Positions 12,955 to 23,272 of a DNA stretch of 64,000 nucleotides are shown one piece after another; within the stretch, counting starts at the first letter, position 1; each line of letters opens with the position of its first letter. Under the pieces are notes generated by a model, which did no database searches, was not told the origin of the DNA, and saw only the letters and a program-made list of their open reading frames with translations. The DNA comes from Owenia fusiformis (Eukaryota; Annelida; Polychaeta; Sabellida; Oweniidae): positions 11,289,730 through 11,353,729 of the forward strand of contig CAIIXF020000007.1 of the NCBI GenBank assembly GCA_903813345.2, in the 5' to 3' direction. Both the position numbers and the translations under genes were made by a program.

Positions 12955-13824
12955 GGGATCTATGACCCCCACAATTACATCTTCGTTCACTCGGCTCCCG
13001 TCATTGACCGAGCGTGGGAAGATGCACAACTATTTGTGTATTGGAATCTTGGGGTTTTAAATGTTGTCAGTAGTTGACACAAAGCTGAATTTTTATCTAA
13101 ATAATGACTAAGAGTACAACATAACAAAAGCGAGGGACTAAATATGTGTATTGTGTCTTCATTGATATACCAAACATAGAACCGCCTGTATATTCTCAAA
13201 CTAGACTATTTGCCTTAACTTTGAGCCAAAGTATTGTCCACAACTTAAATTATAAGTGGTGTAGAATCAAGAAATTAAAATATCTTACCGAAAACGAAGC
13301 TCGGAAGTTCTTCCATCTGACGTATCGTCAGCGTAACTAGATGAGAAGCAGTGAAGTTGAAAGTTCTCCTATAAACTGATCATATACAGCATGTTATGAA
13401 AGAGAAATTTCCCTTCCATATTTTCAAAGCTATTGGGGGTTGTTGCACATGGGTCTCGCGATCTGAGTGGTCCATTCACGTAAATAAGATGTAATGGATC
13501 GGATTTTATGAATAGGTTACATTTGAAGTATTATCTGGCCAGAATAGCAAGATTGAGGTATGAAATATTTTTTCCTATATATCATTTTGGGTGTTATCCA
13601 CCTGGGTTATCCAGGGCTTGTATAACTGCCAAAACTGGATATAATCATGATAAAGATGCAATTTATTTTTTGAAAAATATCAATATTTCTTTCTGAAATT
13701 ACTTTCATGAAGCAAATTTTCTTCTCTCAGCCAGTCTCTGATTGGACCCTTTATTTAAGTATCAGGATTGGACAAACTTTGATATGGGATCAATTATACA
13801 TGATCCCAGACCTATGACTCTCAG

Positions 13825-14106
13825 CAGTGGCATAGCGTGGGTACTTTGTGAGAGTACGCCATGAGTGAGCGAAGCGAAAAAGCTTTGAGGGGAGTTTGAG
13901 AGATTTCTCCCCCAAAGAAAATTTAAAAATGAGATTGCATTTGACAGTTTGAAGCGTTCTGGGGCGTTTTAAAATATGAAAATCCGACAAATATAATGAA
14001 ATGTATCCTTTATTATTTGTGAGCCAATTCAATATAAAAAATCAGCTTTTTCTAAATTTTGAGAGTATGCCATGGTGTTTTATGCGTATATGACGCTACG
14101 CCATTG
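13825..14106. mobile_element. Non-autonomous hAT-like element, tips CAGTGGCATAGCG / CGCTACGCCATTG
   Basis: The tips match the common CAGTGGCGTAGC hAT terminus. TCTCAG occurs at both flanks but offset by one base on the right. Length 282 bp, no ORF with homology. Confidence 0.6.
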
Positions 14107-14553
14107 ATCTCAGTACAAAGAGAGTTGGGGAAGGGGGTAGATTTTCTTCTCGGAGTAACTCTACCATCTATTCTTGTATCTATCTGACAACAATAGTATA
14201 ATCAGTTAAAGTTTTATCCTCTTTCATATTTTCAACACCATGAACTTTGTTCATCTTTCTGTGATGCTCCGCCTTCTCCCTGTTCGTATTAAAACAGATA
14301 TAGATCTGATATCTGATTTAAAATAAATAGATTTGCTTGCATCGATAATATAAAGAAGGACCAAAGAATAATTGGTGCTAACTCAAGATTAAAACAGACT
14401 TTTTCTATTCCTCTTAGCATCCCCCTGGAAGTATTCCACGAATGATTTGGTTCATACATAAATATTAAATCATGTCTTGGAAGTAGGTGTTAACAATTAT
14501 TACTGGAGCATGATTAGCATGTCTATCTCATGTATGTGCATTGTAGTCTAATT

Positions 14554-15135
14554 ACAGTGAAACCTACCTAATCTGATTGCCATTTGGACTGGCTAAAAGC
14601 ATTTGGAACAGGTGTTCACATATCAAGGTTTTTACATTTGCGAGATTCTGGAGTTTGAAGAAATATGAAGACATTCTCATTAAATATTTATAGTTCTTTT
14701 GACCTCATAGCTTTATGGCATTCCAGTAATTTGAACAGTGAATCCTCTAAAGTGGAACACCTCTGGAAGTGGAACATTTTTCAGAGTCCCAACAACAAAT
14801 GACTTAATGTTAAATGAACCTCTGTAAGTGAAACACCTCTGGAAGTAGAACACTTTTCAGAGTCCCAACAACAAATGACTTAATGCTAAATGAACCTCTA
14901 GAAGCGGAACACCTCTGTTAGTGGAACACTTTTCAGAGGCCCAAAACCAGTGCTATACATGTTAGACTTAATGCTAAATGAACCTCTGGAAGTGGAACAC
15001 CTCTGGAAGTGGAACACTTTTCAGAGTCCCAACAACAAATGACTTAATGTTAAATGAACTTCTAGAAGTGGAACACCTCCAAAGTGGAATACTTCAGAGG
15101 TGCCAAAGGTGTTCCACTTTGACAACTTTTACTGT
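14554..15135. repeat. ACAGTRAAACCTGT-family element expanded by tandem repeats
   Basis: It begins ACAGTGAAACCTACC and ends with the inverted tip ACTTTTACTGT. Between them a unit of about 75-80 bp (aacctctggaagtggaacac, then ttttcagagtcccaacaac, then gacttaatgttaaatg) recurs about four times. It ends about 60 bp upstream of the Kelch leader acceptor. Related single copies lie at 30400, 31167, 39350, 40540, 51105, 55429 and 62234. Confidence 0.7.
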
Positions 15136-15280
15136 TGAAGCATCAATATTCAAGGTTGATCTACATGCACTGAGGCATTTTTGTTTATTTGCAGTTGTTT
15201 TGTGGTCTCTGCTGAGAATGCCTCACCTTCAACATACAAAAAGCAAGACTTAAACATTTCTACTAAGAACTGATTGTAAA

Positions 15281-17155
15281 ATGGCTACTGCATTCAAAGA
15301 TGACAGGGAAAAGGCGGAGCATCAAAGAAAGATGAACAAATATCATGGTGTTAAAAACTTTTCCGAAAAGACAATAAGAAAAATTGAAAATATGAAACAG
15401 GATGAAACTTTAACTGATTATACTATTGTTGTCGAAGGTGAAGAATTCAAGGTTCATAAATTGATGTTAGTATGCTACAGTGATTATTTCCAAGCCATGT
15501 TGACAAGAGTTGGCATGAAAGAAAGTCAAGAGGATTCTGTGATTCTACAGGATGAGACAATCACCAAAGCTGGCTTTGACGTTTTCCTTGATTTAGCATA
15601 TAGTGGGAGGGTGTTGATAAAAGGAGCGATATTACGTGATACTGTGGCCTGCATGTCACATCTTCAAGTTCAGGAGGGACTTACGATTTGTGAAGATTTT
15701 ATTAAAAATAATCTCTCAACGTGGAATTTTCTCGAATTCCTCAATATAGCAGAAGACTATGTCCTTGAAAAATCGATAGCATTTTGCTATGAGTTTATCC
15801 TTCCACACTTTGTTTGGTATTTCGAGAATATTCCAGATCATGCCACTCAACTGACTGTAAAACAGTTTGAGAATATTATCCCCAAGGATGGAGTAATTAA
15901 TGAATCAGAGAAGAAGGTATTTGATGTTGTGTGTCAGTGGTTGGAACACGATGAGGAAAATCGATTGCAGTATGTGCCCCTGTTGATGCAACATGTTCGT
16001 TTCTCTATAATGAACCCAAATGATTTGGATTTGGTCAAGAAAGTTGAATATGTGAAGAATGACCCAGATTGTAAAGCATTTCTGAAAGAGGCTTTAGATT
16101 ACCAGTCAGCCCCTCTTCCTCGCCAGCTTGCCATGCAAAATTCACGTACTGAGGTACGCAGTAACCCTTCCTTATTCATGCTCACAGAGAAACAGGATGG
16201 GGCACCATACAACAAGGCATATAGCCTCAAGTTCAGATTCACGAGCGGACATCTAATGGGGACTAAATATCGTGAACTTGCTTACTGTCTGAAGGAGACT
16301 GTCCTACCATCGATTGCTGTTTGCAGAGGCTTCATTTTCGTTTGTGGTGGTTTCCAAAAAGCAAACAAAGCGGCGGTGTCTGATTGCTGCTTCTATGACC
16401 CACGCTTTAACCGCTGGTGTGAACTTCCAAAAATGCAAGACGCAAGAGCCGATTTTGCATTGGTTCCATACAAAGATGAGATGTTGATAGCTGTTGGTGG
16501 TACCAGGTTGAAAATTCACGTGCTTGGATTGGGTGACCTGATTACACAAAGTGTGGAGATCTTTATGCTTGATACACAACAGTGGAGTATGATCACTGCC
16601 CTTCCCGACCGTATCCCTGTCAAGAATGGTATTCCAATGAATGAGAAAAACATGATATATGTAATCTCTACAAAATACAACGAAAACGGCCACTTTAACC
16701 TGCTTTTGGGATTAAAAATCAACGATGATGGCTCATTCCAGTGGGAGACCCTCGAAGAATGGACTACTAGATATGGCCATAGACGACCAATGTTAGGGAA
16801 ATGTGCAGACAAGGTATACCTGGTTGATAAAACGGGATCAAATTCGTTATACTATGAGGAGGCGTTCGTACAACCAAAACAATATGACCGTAAAAACTGG
16901 AACATTGGCTTTGACACCCATGTCACATGTATTGGCGATTTCAAAGCCATTTGTATGGAGAATGATAGATTATATGCAATAGTGGAAGATAAGAGAGGAG
17001 ATGCATATCTCACAAAGGAGGAAATTCAAAACTCAACTCTAAAATTTGAGGAGTTCTTTCAGTTCTGTGACTTCCCTCCAGGTATTGAACGTGAAAATGA
17101 TAAAATGCAAATGGTTTTGGCTAAAATCCCATGTTGTTTCCTGCCCCAGGGGTAA
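15281..17155 (+). CDS. BTB-BACK-Kelch (KLHL-type) protein, single coding exon
   Basis: 624 aa, starting MATAFKDDREK. Residues about 45-145 form a BTB/POZ domain (LTDYTIVVEGEEFKVHKLML...YSDYFQAML, with FLDLAYSGRV). Residues about 148-255 form the BACK domain with a 3-box-like start (NFLEFLNIAEDYVLEKSI). About 318-570 are degenerate Kelch blades (FVCGGF, YDPRFNRWCELPKM, DARADFALV, LIAVGGT). Proteins of this type are substrate adaptors for Cullin-3 ubiquitin ligases, so that role is likely; the substrate is unknown. There is no intron in the coding region, but an acceptor tttgcag at 15194 suggests a spliced 5' leader. AATAAA at 17198-17203 is a good polyadenylation signal. The family is expanded and diverse in molluscs, so no one-to-one KLHL name is offered. 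Confidence 0.93.
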   Translation: MATAFKDDREKAEHQRKMNKYHGVKNFSEKTIRKIENMKQDETLTDYTIVVEGEEFKVHKLMLVCYSDYFQAMLTRVGMKESQEDSVILQDETITKAGFDVFLDLAYSGRVLIKGAILRDTVACMSHLQVQEGLTICEDFIKNNLSTWNFLEFLNIAEDYVLEKSIAFCYEFILPHFVWYFENIPDHATQLTVKQFENIIPKDGVINESEKKVFDVVCQWLEHDEENRLQYVPLLMQHVRFSIMNPNDLDLVKKVEYVKNDPDCKAFLKEALDYQSAPLPRQLAMQNSRTEVRSNPSLFMLTEKQDGAPYNKAYSLKFRFTSGHLMGTKYRELAYCLKETVLPSIAVCRGFIFVCGGFQKANKAAVSDCCFYDPRFNRWCELPKMQDARADFALVPYKDEMLIAVGGTRLKIHVLGLGDLITQSVEIFMLDTQQWSMITALPDRIPVKNGIPMNEKNMIYVISTKYNENGHFNLLLGLKINDDGSFQWETLEEWTTRYGHRRPMLGKCADKVYLVDKTGSNSLYYEEAFVQPKQYDRKNWNIGFDTHVTCIGDFKAICMENDRLYAIVEDKRGDAYLTKEEIQNSTLKFEEFFQFCDFPPGIERENDKMQMVLAKIPCCFLPQG

Positions 17156-17203
17156 ATGTAAAAAATATACATTCTGTGCTTAGCATCAGATAAATCGAAT
17201 AAA

Positions 17204-18390
17204 TATTGCTATCCCACCCTAAGTGCTTTATATTATTGTATAATAGCATTGTAGAACTGCAATATAAAACCAACACTCATCGTATACAACTCTTGAGAAC
17301 GATATACAACTCCTGGATAGCGTATACAAGTACAACTCTTCGACTTGATATACAACTGCTGAATTTAGATTAACCTTTTATTGATTAAAGATTAGGGTGG
17401 GATACTAACATCATATAATGGTTGATTCTGTAAATCGTTATACTCTCGTGAGTATATGATATTTTCACTTGTTCCCTTCAGTCACTCGTGAATATATCAT
17501 ATACTCACTTGAGTATAAACACGATATACAGAATCAACCATTATATAACCTCATAATATCCCAATAAAGGATAAAAATCAGACATTTTGACGAGTGGAAG
17601 TACATGGTACATGAAGTCAGCTTTCGTCTTTAATGTCGAATGTCAAATTGGAACTTTATAAACAGTAGCAACAGCATTTTTATTATGGTACATACATTCC
17701 TGGAATAAAACATTATTACATAATTGACAACAATCTTAAAGCTTGAGTCCAAGGAATGTCTCCAATTTAAGTGGTTGCAAAGAATAGAAATGTAGAATGG
17801 ATGAAACAATATGTACATACACATCTTTTCAAAAACACATATCATTGTTTTTCTTCCAGTTGAAATGTTCTGACATGCGCAAAGCTCTATTTAGTGATAT
17901 TTTCATTTTTTCAAATATGGCGGCCAATCCGATGTCTGACTACCCTTACAAAGAATCTAGGCAGTGTGCATTTTTACCTCCTGTGAAATAACAAGTGGAA
18001 TTTAGTAGTTGTTTTGTGTTTTATTATCATTCTGCATCGTAATTCTATGTGATATGGTGTTAAAATGTCAGCAGAAATAAATATCCATACGATAATCGAG
18101 TGAATTAGATAACAGATTTTTCGAAAACCTGTCTCCTGCTAAATGTGTAAAAACTTGTATTAACATGCACAAAAGTGCCATTGTGCACAGCAATGTCAAG
18201 CTAAATCAATGTTGTGTCTAAAACAGGTACCTGATCTACTCAAAACAGCTTGTCATTCACGTATACACGCTTAGCAAACACGGCCAAATGATCCGAATCT
18301 TGGAATTTCGTTCGAGAGCTAGTAATGTTTGCTCCGGTCTTCGTCATAAGTGTTTATCAGACTTCAGGCATGCTCAGGAGAAAACCATCA
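17204..18390. other. Intergenic DNA between the Kelch gene and the SelU-like gene
   Basis: Holds the foldback repeat at 17413-17546 and no recognised gene. Open frames at 17630-17845 (-) and 17797-17991 (+) lack homology. Confidence 0.5.
17413..17546. repeat. Foldback MITE, ~60-bp arms
   Basis: ATATAATGGTTGATTCTGTA on the left is mirrored on the right, as is GAGTATATGATAT. It lies downstream of the Kelch poly(A) site. A separate 13-bp inverted pair TATCCCACCCTAA / TTAGGGTGGGATA (about 17209 and 17391) brackets the preceding 190 bp. Confidence 0.7.
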
Positions 18391-18394
18391 ACCA

Positions 18395-18568
18395 ATAACG
18401 TTTGTAAATCAATTTCACGCATGCGCCTTACAAGGGTAAAGAAATTTGTATTAATCAACGAACCAATTTGAGATAACCCGATATCAGTCGAAGAAATCTG
18501 CCTATTCTACTATGCTGGGATCTAAGATTTTCAGTATAGATAAAGTCTTTTATGATCTTTCGAATGAG
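18395..18568 (+). promoter_or_regulatory. Candidate promoter and leader exon, possibly for the SelU-like gene
   Basis: Contains CCAAT-type boxes (accaataac, gaaccaattt), an NRF-1-like CACGCATGCGCC near 18417-18428 and, downstream, a perfect-consensus donor GAG|gtaagt at 18568/18569. The next good acceptor on this strand before a gene is attccag at 23209, 63 bp before the SelU-like ATG. Pairing is inferred. Confidence 0.35.
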
Positions 18569-19238
18569 GTAAGTCTCTAGTTCGAAAGACAATCGTATCA
18601 ACTTGAACAAAAGTTGAGTTTTTAAGAAAATTTTTAGAAAAATTGGAAAAGTGGATTCTCCTTTTTTAAAATTATGCCAGATAATCATTAGATAAAATCA
18701 GCACTGACTTTTTTGAAAAATATGCATGGCAGCAAAATACATATATACACTGTATGCTTGTATATTGTGACAATTTTTAGGAACGATACTCTCAACTCAT
18801 GTCAAATAATCCTTTGTTTATTTACATCGGGCAATTTCCATATTTTTGTTGCTGTGCATGGGACTGTTGTAACAAATAATATCTTGGCAACTACATGTAT
18901 TTGACTTTGGTGCTAATAGTGAAGTTTGCAATATTTAGAAAGAGCCATTATTTTTCTTTAAGTCATCAATCAAGAAGAGATAGATCTTGCATCAGACTAC
19001 TCTTGTGTTACCCAATTCTACATCTTAAATGTGGAATTAGACATACATTCTGCAGTATTTTTATTGCCAATTGTTTCTGCTGAGAGAATGAGCAGCTTGT
19101 TTTTATTAATTTTTTGCTTTTATATGGTAGTCACATTTATATCGCTTTATTTTGCAATCAGCAGGTTTAGTGTAGCTTTTTATATATGAATGTTACATGT
19201 TAAATGTCTGTGAATATTTATATATTGTATAAGAGGGG

Positions 19239-19321
19239 GTAGTCTTGCATCAAGCCTACAGTTGTATGTGTACAAAGGATGGGTAAATATATAGATCTAG
19301 AGACTTGATGTAAGACAAGAT
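19239..19321. repeat. Short foldback related to the 24576 MITE
   Basis: TAGTCTTGCATCAAG on the left is mirrored by CTTGATGTAAGACAAG on the right, as in the better-preserved copy at 24576-24667. Confidence 0.4.
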
Positions 19322-19829
19322 AACATATTTTATTATAACATGTAATGTAAATAAGGAATGGTATCCAAATATCATCAGTTGTGGAATGATGAGGTACATT
19401 TTAAAACACAATTTCATTAAGTTAAGAATGTTAATTTTTAAAAAAAGTGGAAAGGGGAAAATTAGGCATGATTTCATTTTCCATAACTGGTGACATTTGG
19501 ACACCATCCCTGACATATTCATGCATTCTGATTGGTTCATACATAGCTGCATATTACTTTATATCAATCTATAGTGAGTATTACTATTGCACACATCTAT
19601 TTGCAACCTATATGGTTCATCATATGTTATAATTTATCATTTTTCATGAATAATCAGTGATAAAAAACTTGTTTGATATCACACCCAATGATCATAGAGG
19701 TTTTTGGATTTACTTCTTTAATTTTATCAAATGAATATGTAATGTTCATTTATTAGATGTTTATATCAAGATGATATGGCTTTGGCCACAAGCAATGACT
19801 GCAAAATAAGTGTTAAATTATATAAATAT

Positions 19830-20804
19830 CAGTGGCGTAGGAACAATGTACGCCAAAACGCCAGTGCGTAGTGTTGAAAAGTGAGAATAAAAAAGACTTT
19901 TTAACTTTCCTATGTTCTTTAGTCATATTTTCTCATTGTTTAAATTGTAAAAGTAATCTCGAGCACACTAGCCTAAAGAAATGTTTTGTGGATACCATAT
20001 CATTATTGGTCTGTCTGGCAAATATCATTTAACAGATTGAATTCCCTTACCAACATGCTTTATTTCATGAAAATCGAGCCACTATTGACTGTCTTATAAA
20101 TACAATTTCGCCAAATATTCGTGAATCGCGATAACCTAGTTTTTTTTCATTTGACAAATAATAGATTCTTGTTTTATAACATTTTTTGGCATCCCCTAAG
20201 TCACGTTGACCTCGATTTGACCTTTGTGGTGGGTGTATTTATTTGTTTCATTGATCACGAATGCGTTTCTTTATATCAATTGATCAAACTAGTTTCTTTA
20301 ATCTGTACGTATTGTATCGCACGGTACACGATGGAATCCGACAATACTATATATCTTCAGATCTTAATTCAATTATTCGAAAATGATTAAAAAATCTCTA
20401 ATTGTTTTTTGGAAATTGGTCGTCTCAATCGTTCGAGATATTAGCAAAGTGAGAATGATTTGTGTCGAGATTTAAAAGATAGGCTTTCCAAGGTGATTTT
20501 AAATGATGAAAATCATTCGAACATTTTAAAGCACATTAAAAAGGTATCGGGGATTTAAAGCTTGCATATGAAATCGAAACGCCAACCTATACGTATGACC
20601 AATCGCCCATACAAATGCATCGCTTAAGTATTTCCGTTCACATTTAGGTTGTGAACATTGCAAGCTTGAAATCTCTGTTACCATAAAATGACGTTTTACG
20701 AGCATAATATAGGCGTTTTGATATAGAATATTGACACAATTGTTTCATATTTTTTTGGCGGGATTTTTGGCGTAGTGTTGAATTTACACCTTCCTACGCC
20801 CCTG
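19830..20804. mobile_element. Non-autonomous hAT-like element, tips CAGTGGCGTAGGAA / TTCCTACGCCCCTG
   Basis: 975 bp, flanked by AATAT on both sides (19825-19829 and 20805-20809). Five bases is shorter than the 8 bp usual for hAT. The interior carries GTACGCC/GGCGTAGTGTTGAA subterminal inverted motifs and an 89-codon open frame without recognisable homology. A second repeat (20548-20676) is nested inside it. Confidence 0.7.
20548..20676. repeat. Dispersed ~130-bp MITE, copy nested in the 19830 element
   Basis: Shares long blocks with the copy at 50664-50802, including TTAAGCTTGCATATGAAAT-like, ATACAAATGCATCGCTTAA and CACATTTAGGTTGTGAA. The order and orientation are the same, at about 85-90% identity by eye. 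Confidence 0.7.
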
Positions 20805-21014
20805 AATATAGCAAATTGTTATGCTTTGTCAAAAGGCATATTTCATAATATTATATGGCCTTGCTTTTTCCATCACGCTGCGCTTGTTTGATAAGAAACC
20901 AATGTAATAATTTATAAATATATTATTGTGAAAAGCTACTTAAGTTTTATCTTTAAATATTTAAATCATTTACTTTCATCATTTTTTTTTTACTTTTTGA
21001 GGTGGGTTGATTGG

Positions 21015-22520
21015 AAACAAGTCTAAACGTTTACCAAATAGACCACCTTAAGTTTAAATGACTCTTACTAGATCCACCTTAAGTTCAAACTTATCCATGA
21101 GGCCCACCTGAAGTTCAAACTTGTCCCACTAGATCCATCTTAAGTTCAAACTTGTCCTACTAGACCCAGCTTAAGTTCATATTGTCCCACCAGACCCACC
21201 TTACGTCCAAACATGTCCTACTAGATCCACCTTAAGTTCAAACGTGTCATACTAGACCTACCTTAAGTTCATATTGTTCCACCAGACCCACCTTTAGTTC
21301 GAATGTCGGAACGTGTCTAACTAGACCCACACAAAGTTCAAACTTGTCCTACTAGACTCACCTTAAGTTCAAACTTGTCCAACTAGACCCATCTTAAGTC
21401 AAAACTGTCCTACAAGACCCACCTTTAGTTCAAATGTGTCTAACTACACCCACCTTAAGTTCCAACGTGTCATACTAGACCCACCTTAAGTTCAAACTTT
21501 CCTACCAGATCTACCTTAAGTTCAAATTGTCCTTCTTGACCCATCTTAAGTTCAAACTTTTCCTACTAGACCTACCTTAAGTTCAAACTTTCCTACCAGA
21601 TCTACCTTAAGTTCAAACTTGTCCTTCTTGACCCGTCTTAAGTTCAAACTTATCATACTAGACCCACCTTAAGTTCAAACTTGTCCTACTATACCCACCT
21701 TAAGTTCAGACTTTTCCAACTAGACCCACTTTAAGTTCAAAATTGTCCTACTAGACCCACACAAAGTTCAAACTTGTACTACAAAATCCACCTTTAATTC
21801 AAATGTGTCTACCTACACCCACCTTAAGTTCAAAATTGTCGTACGAGACCAACCTTAAGTTCAAACTTGTCCTACTAGACCCAGCTTAAGTTCATATTGT
21901 CCCACCAGACCCACCTTAAGTCCAAACGTGTCCTACTAGATCCACCTTAAGTTCAAACATGTCATACTAGACCTACCTTAAGTTCATATTGTTCCACCAG
22001 ACCCACCTTTAGTTAGAACGTCGGAACGTGTCCAACTAGACCCACACAAAGTTCAAACTTGTCCTACTAGACCTGTCTTAAGTTCAAACTTGTCCTTCAA
22101 GATCTACTTTAAGTTCAAACTCGTCCTACTAGACTCACCTTAAGTTCAAACTTGTCCAACTAGACCCATCTTAAGTCAAAACTGTCCTACAAGACCCACC
22201 TTTAGTTCAAATGTGTCTAACTACACCCACCTTAAGTTCAAACTTGTCATACTAGACCCACCTTAAGTTCAAACTTTCCTACCAGATCTACCTTAAGTTC
22301 AAATTGTCCTTCTTGACCCATCTTAAGTTCAAACTTTTCCTACTAGACCTACCTTAAGTTCAAACTTTCCTACCAGATCTACCTTAAGTTCAAACTTGTC
22401 CTTCTTGACCCATCTTAAGTTCAAACTTTTCCAACTTGACCTACCTTAAGTTCAAACTTATCATACTAGACCCACCTTAAGTTCAAACATGTCCAAATAC
22501 AATTGTACCTAAAGTTATAG
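21015..22520. repeat. 31-bp satellite array (~48 units), CTTAAGTTCAAACTTGTCCT...
   Basis: The unit reads roughly CTTAAGTTCAAACTTGTCCT then ACTAGACCCAC. Units diverge by a few substitutions and occasional 1-2 base indels. A block starting at 21156 recurs at 21871 with the same unit-specific variants (TTCATATTGT, CCCACACAAAG, GTCGGAACGTGT), so part of the array was duplicated as a segment of about 715 bp. No spacers, so not a CRISPR array. It lies in the putative leader intron of the SelU-like gene. Confidence 0.95.
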
Positions 22521-22531
22521 CTTGTCCCACC

Positions 22532-22683
22532 TAATGCCTGGGTCACATTTGCTCCGATTGAGTATTTTGTTCAAAATTGTATTCGGTTGAATGTTTTGTT
22601 CAAAATTCTATTTGTTTTTGAACAAAAAACTCAATCGGCCAGGCACTGGCAGATGAATCCGAGCAAATGTGACTCGGGCATTA
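22532..22683. mobile_element. 152-bp MITE, TIR TAATGCCTGGGTCACATTTG
   Basis: The left TIR TAATGCCTGGGTCACATTTGC and right TIR (inverse of TAATGCCCGAGTCACATTTGC) enclose an inner inverted pair TTGAACAAAA/TTTTGTTCAA. It abuts the end of the 31-bp satellite. Confidence 0.75.
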
Positions 22684-23272
22684 CACAACATTTGAATTAA
22701 TACACTGGTGGAGTATTTTATTATGTTACTACAGCTTACCATTTCTATTGAATGTGCCAAAAATAGCATTGAGCTAATTCCAATTCTGCAATATTCTCTA
22801 TCCTGGAGTGGTCAGAAGTGACGCATGTAATGGCAAATGGTCAGGTTGAAAATTAAAAATTCAACCATCATTTTTACGTCACTGCCAATAGGTTGTGAGT
22901 GCTATCAGTTATATGATTCAGCATCTGTAACAACAATGTTACCAATAATCTCACACTCAAAAGTTACCCATGAAAATCCCTTGGGATTACCATTCATAGC
23001 AGATGTTGTTGAATACCTATTTTGCATCATAAGGGAGAAATAATATGTTTGTGAAAGATTGTGTCAAAATATTTTATGTCCTCTATCTTTTGCTGCCACT
23101 TTAATGTCAGCCAAGTATTGTAAGAAATCATGCTTGTAAATTAACCTCTGTGCAATATTGACGGGAACTAGGACCTTGATATAACCTGACTTTTCTTGTA
23201 TAATTCCAGTTTGCCTGACATGTACAACAGGAGAACACGCTGATTTAACTGACAACCAACTAGCTTCCAAAC

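Noticed and set aside
16304-16812. Two minus-strand open frames (129 and 98 codons)
   Set aside because: They lie antisense within the Kelch coding exon and have no homology or splice context.
21015-22520. CRISPR array
   Set aside because: 31-bp units follow each other directly with no unique spacers; eukaryotic context.
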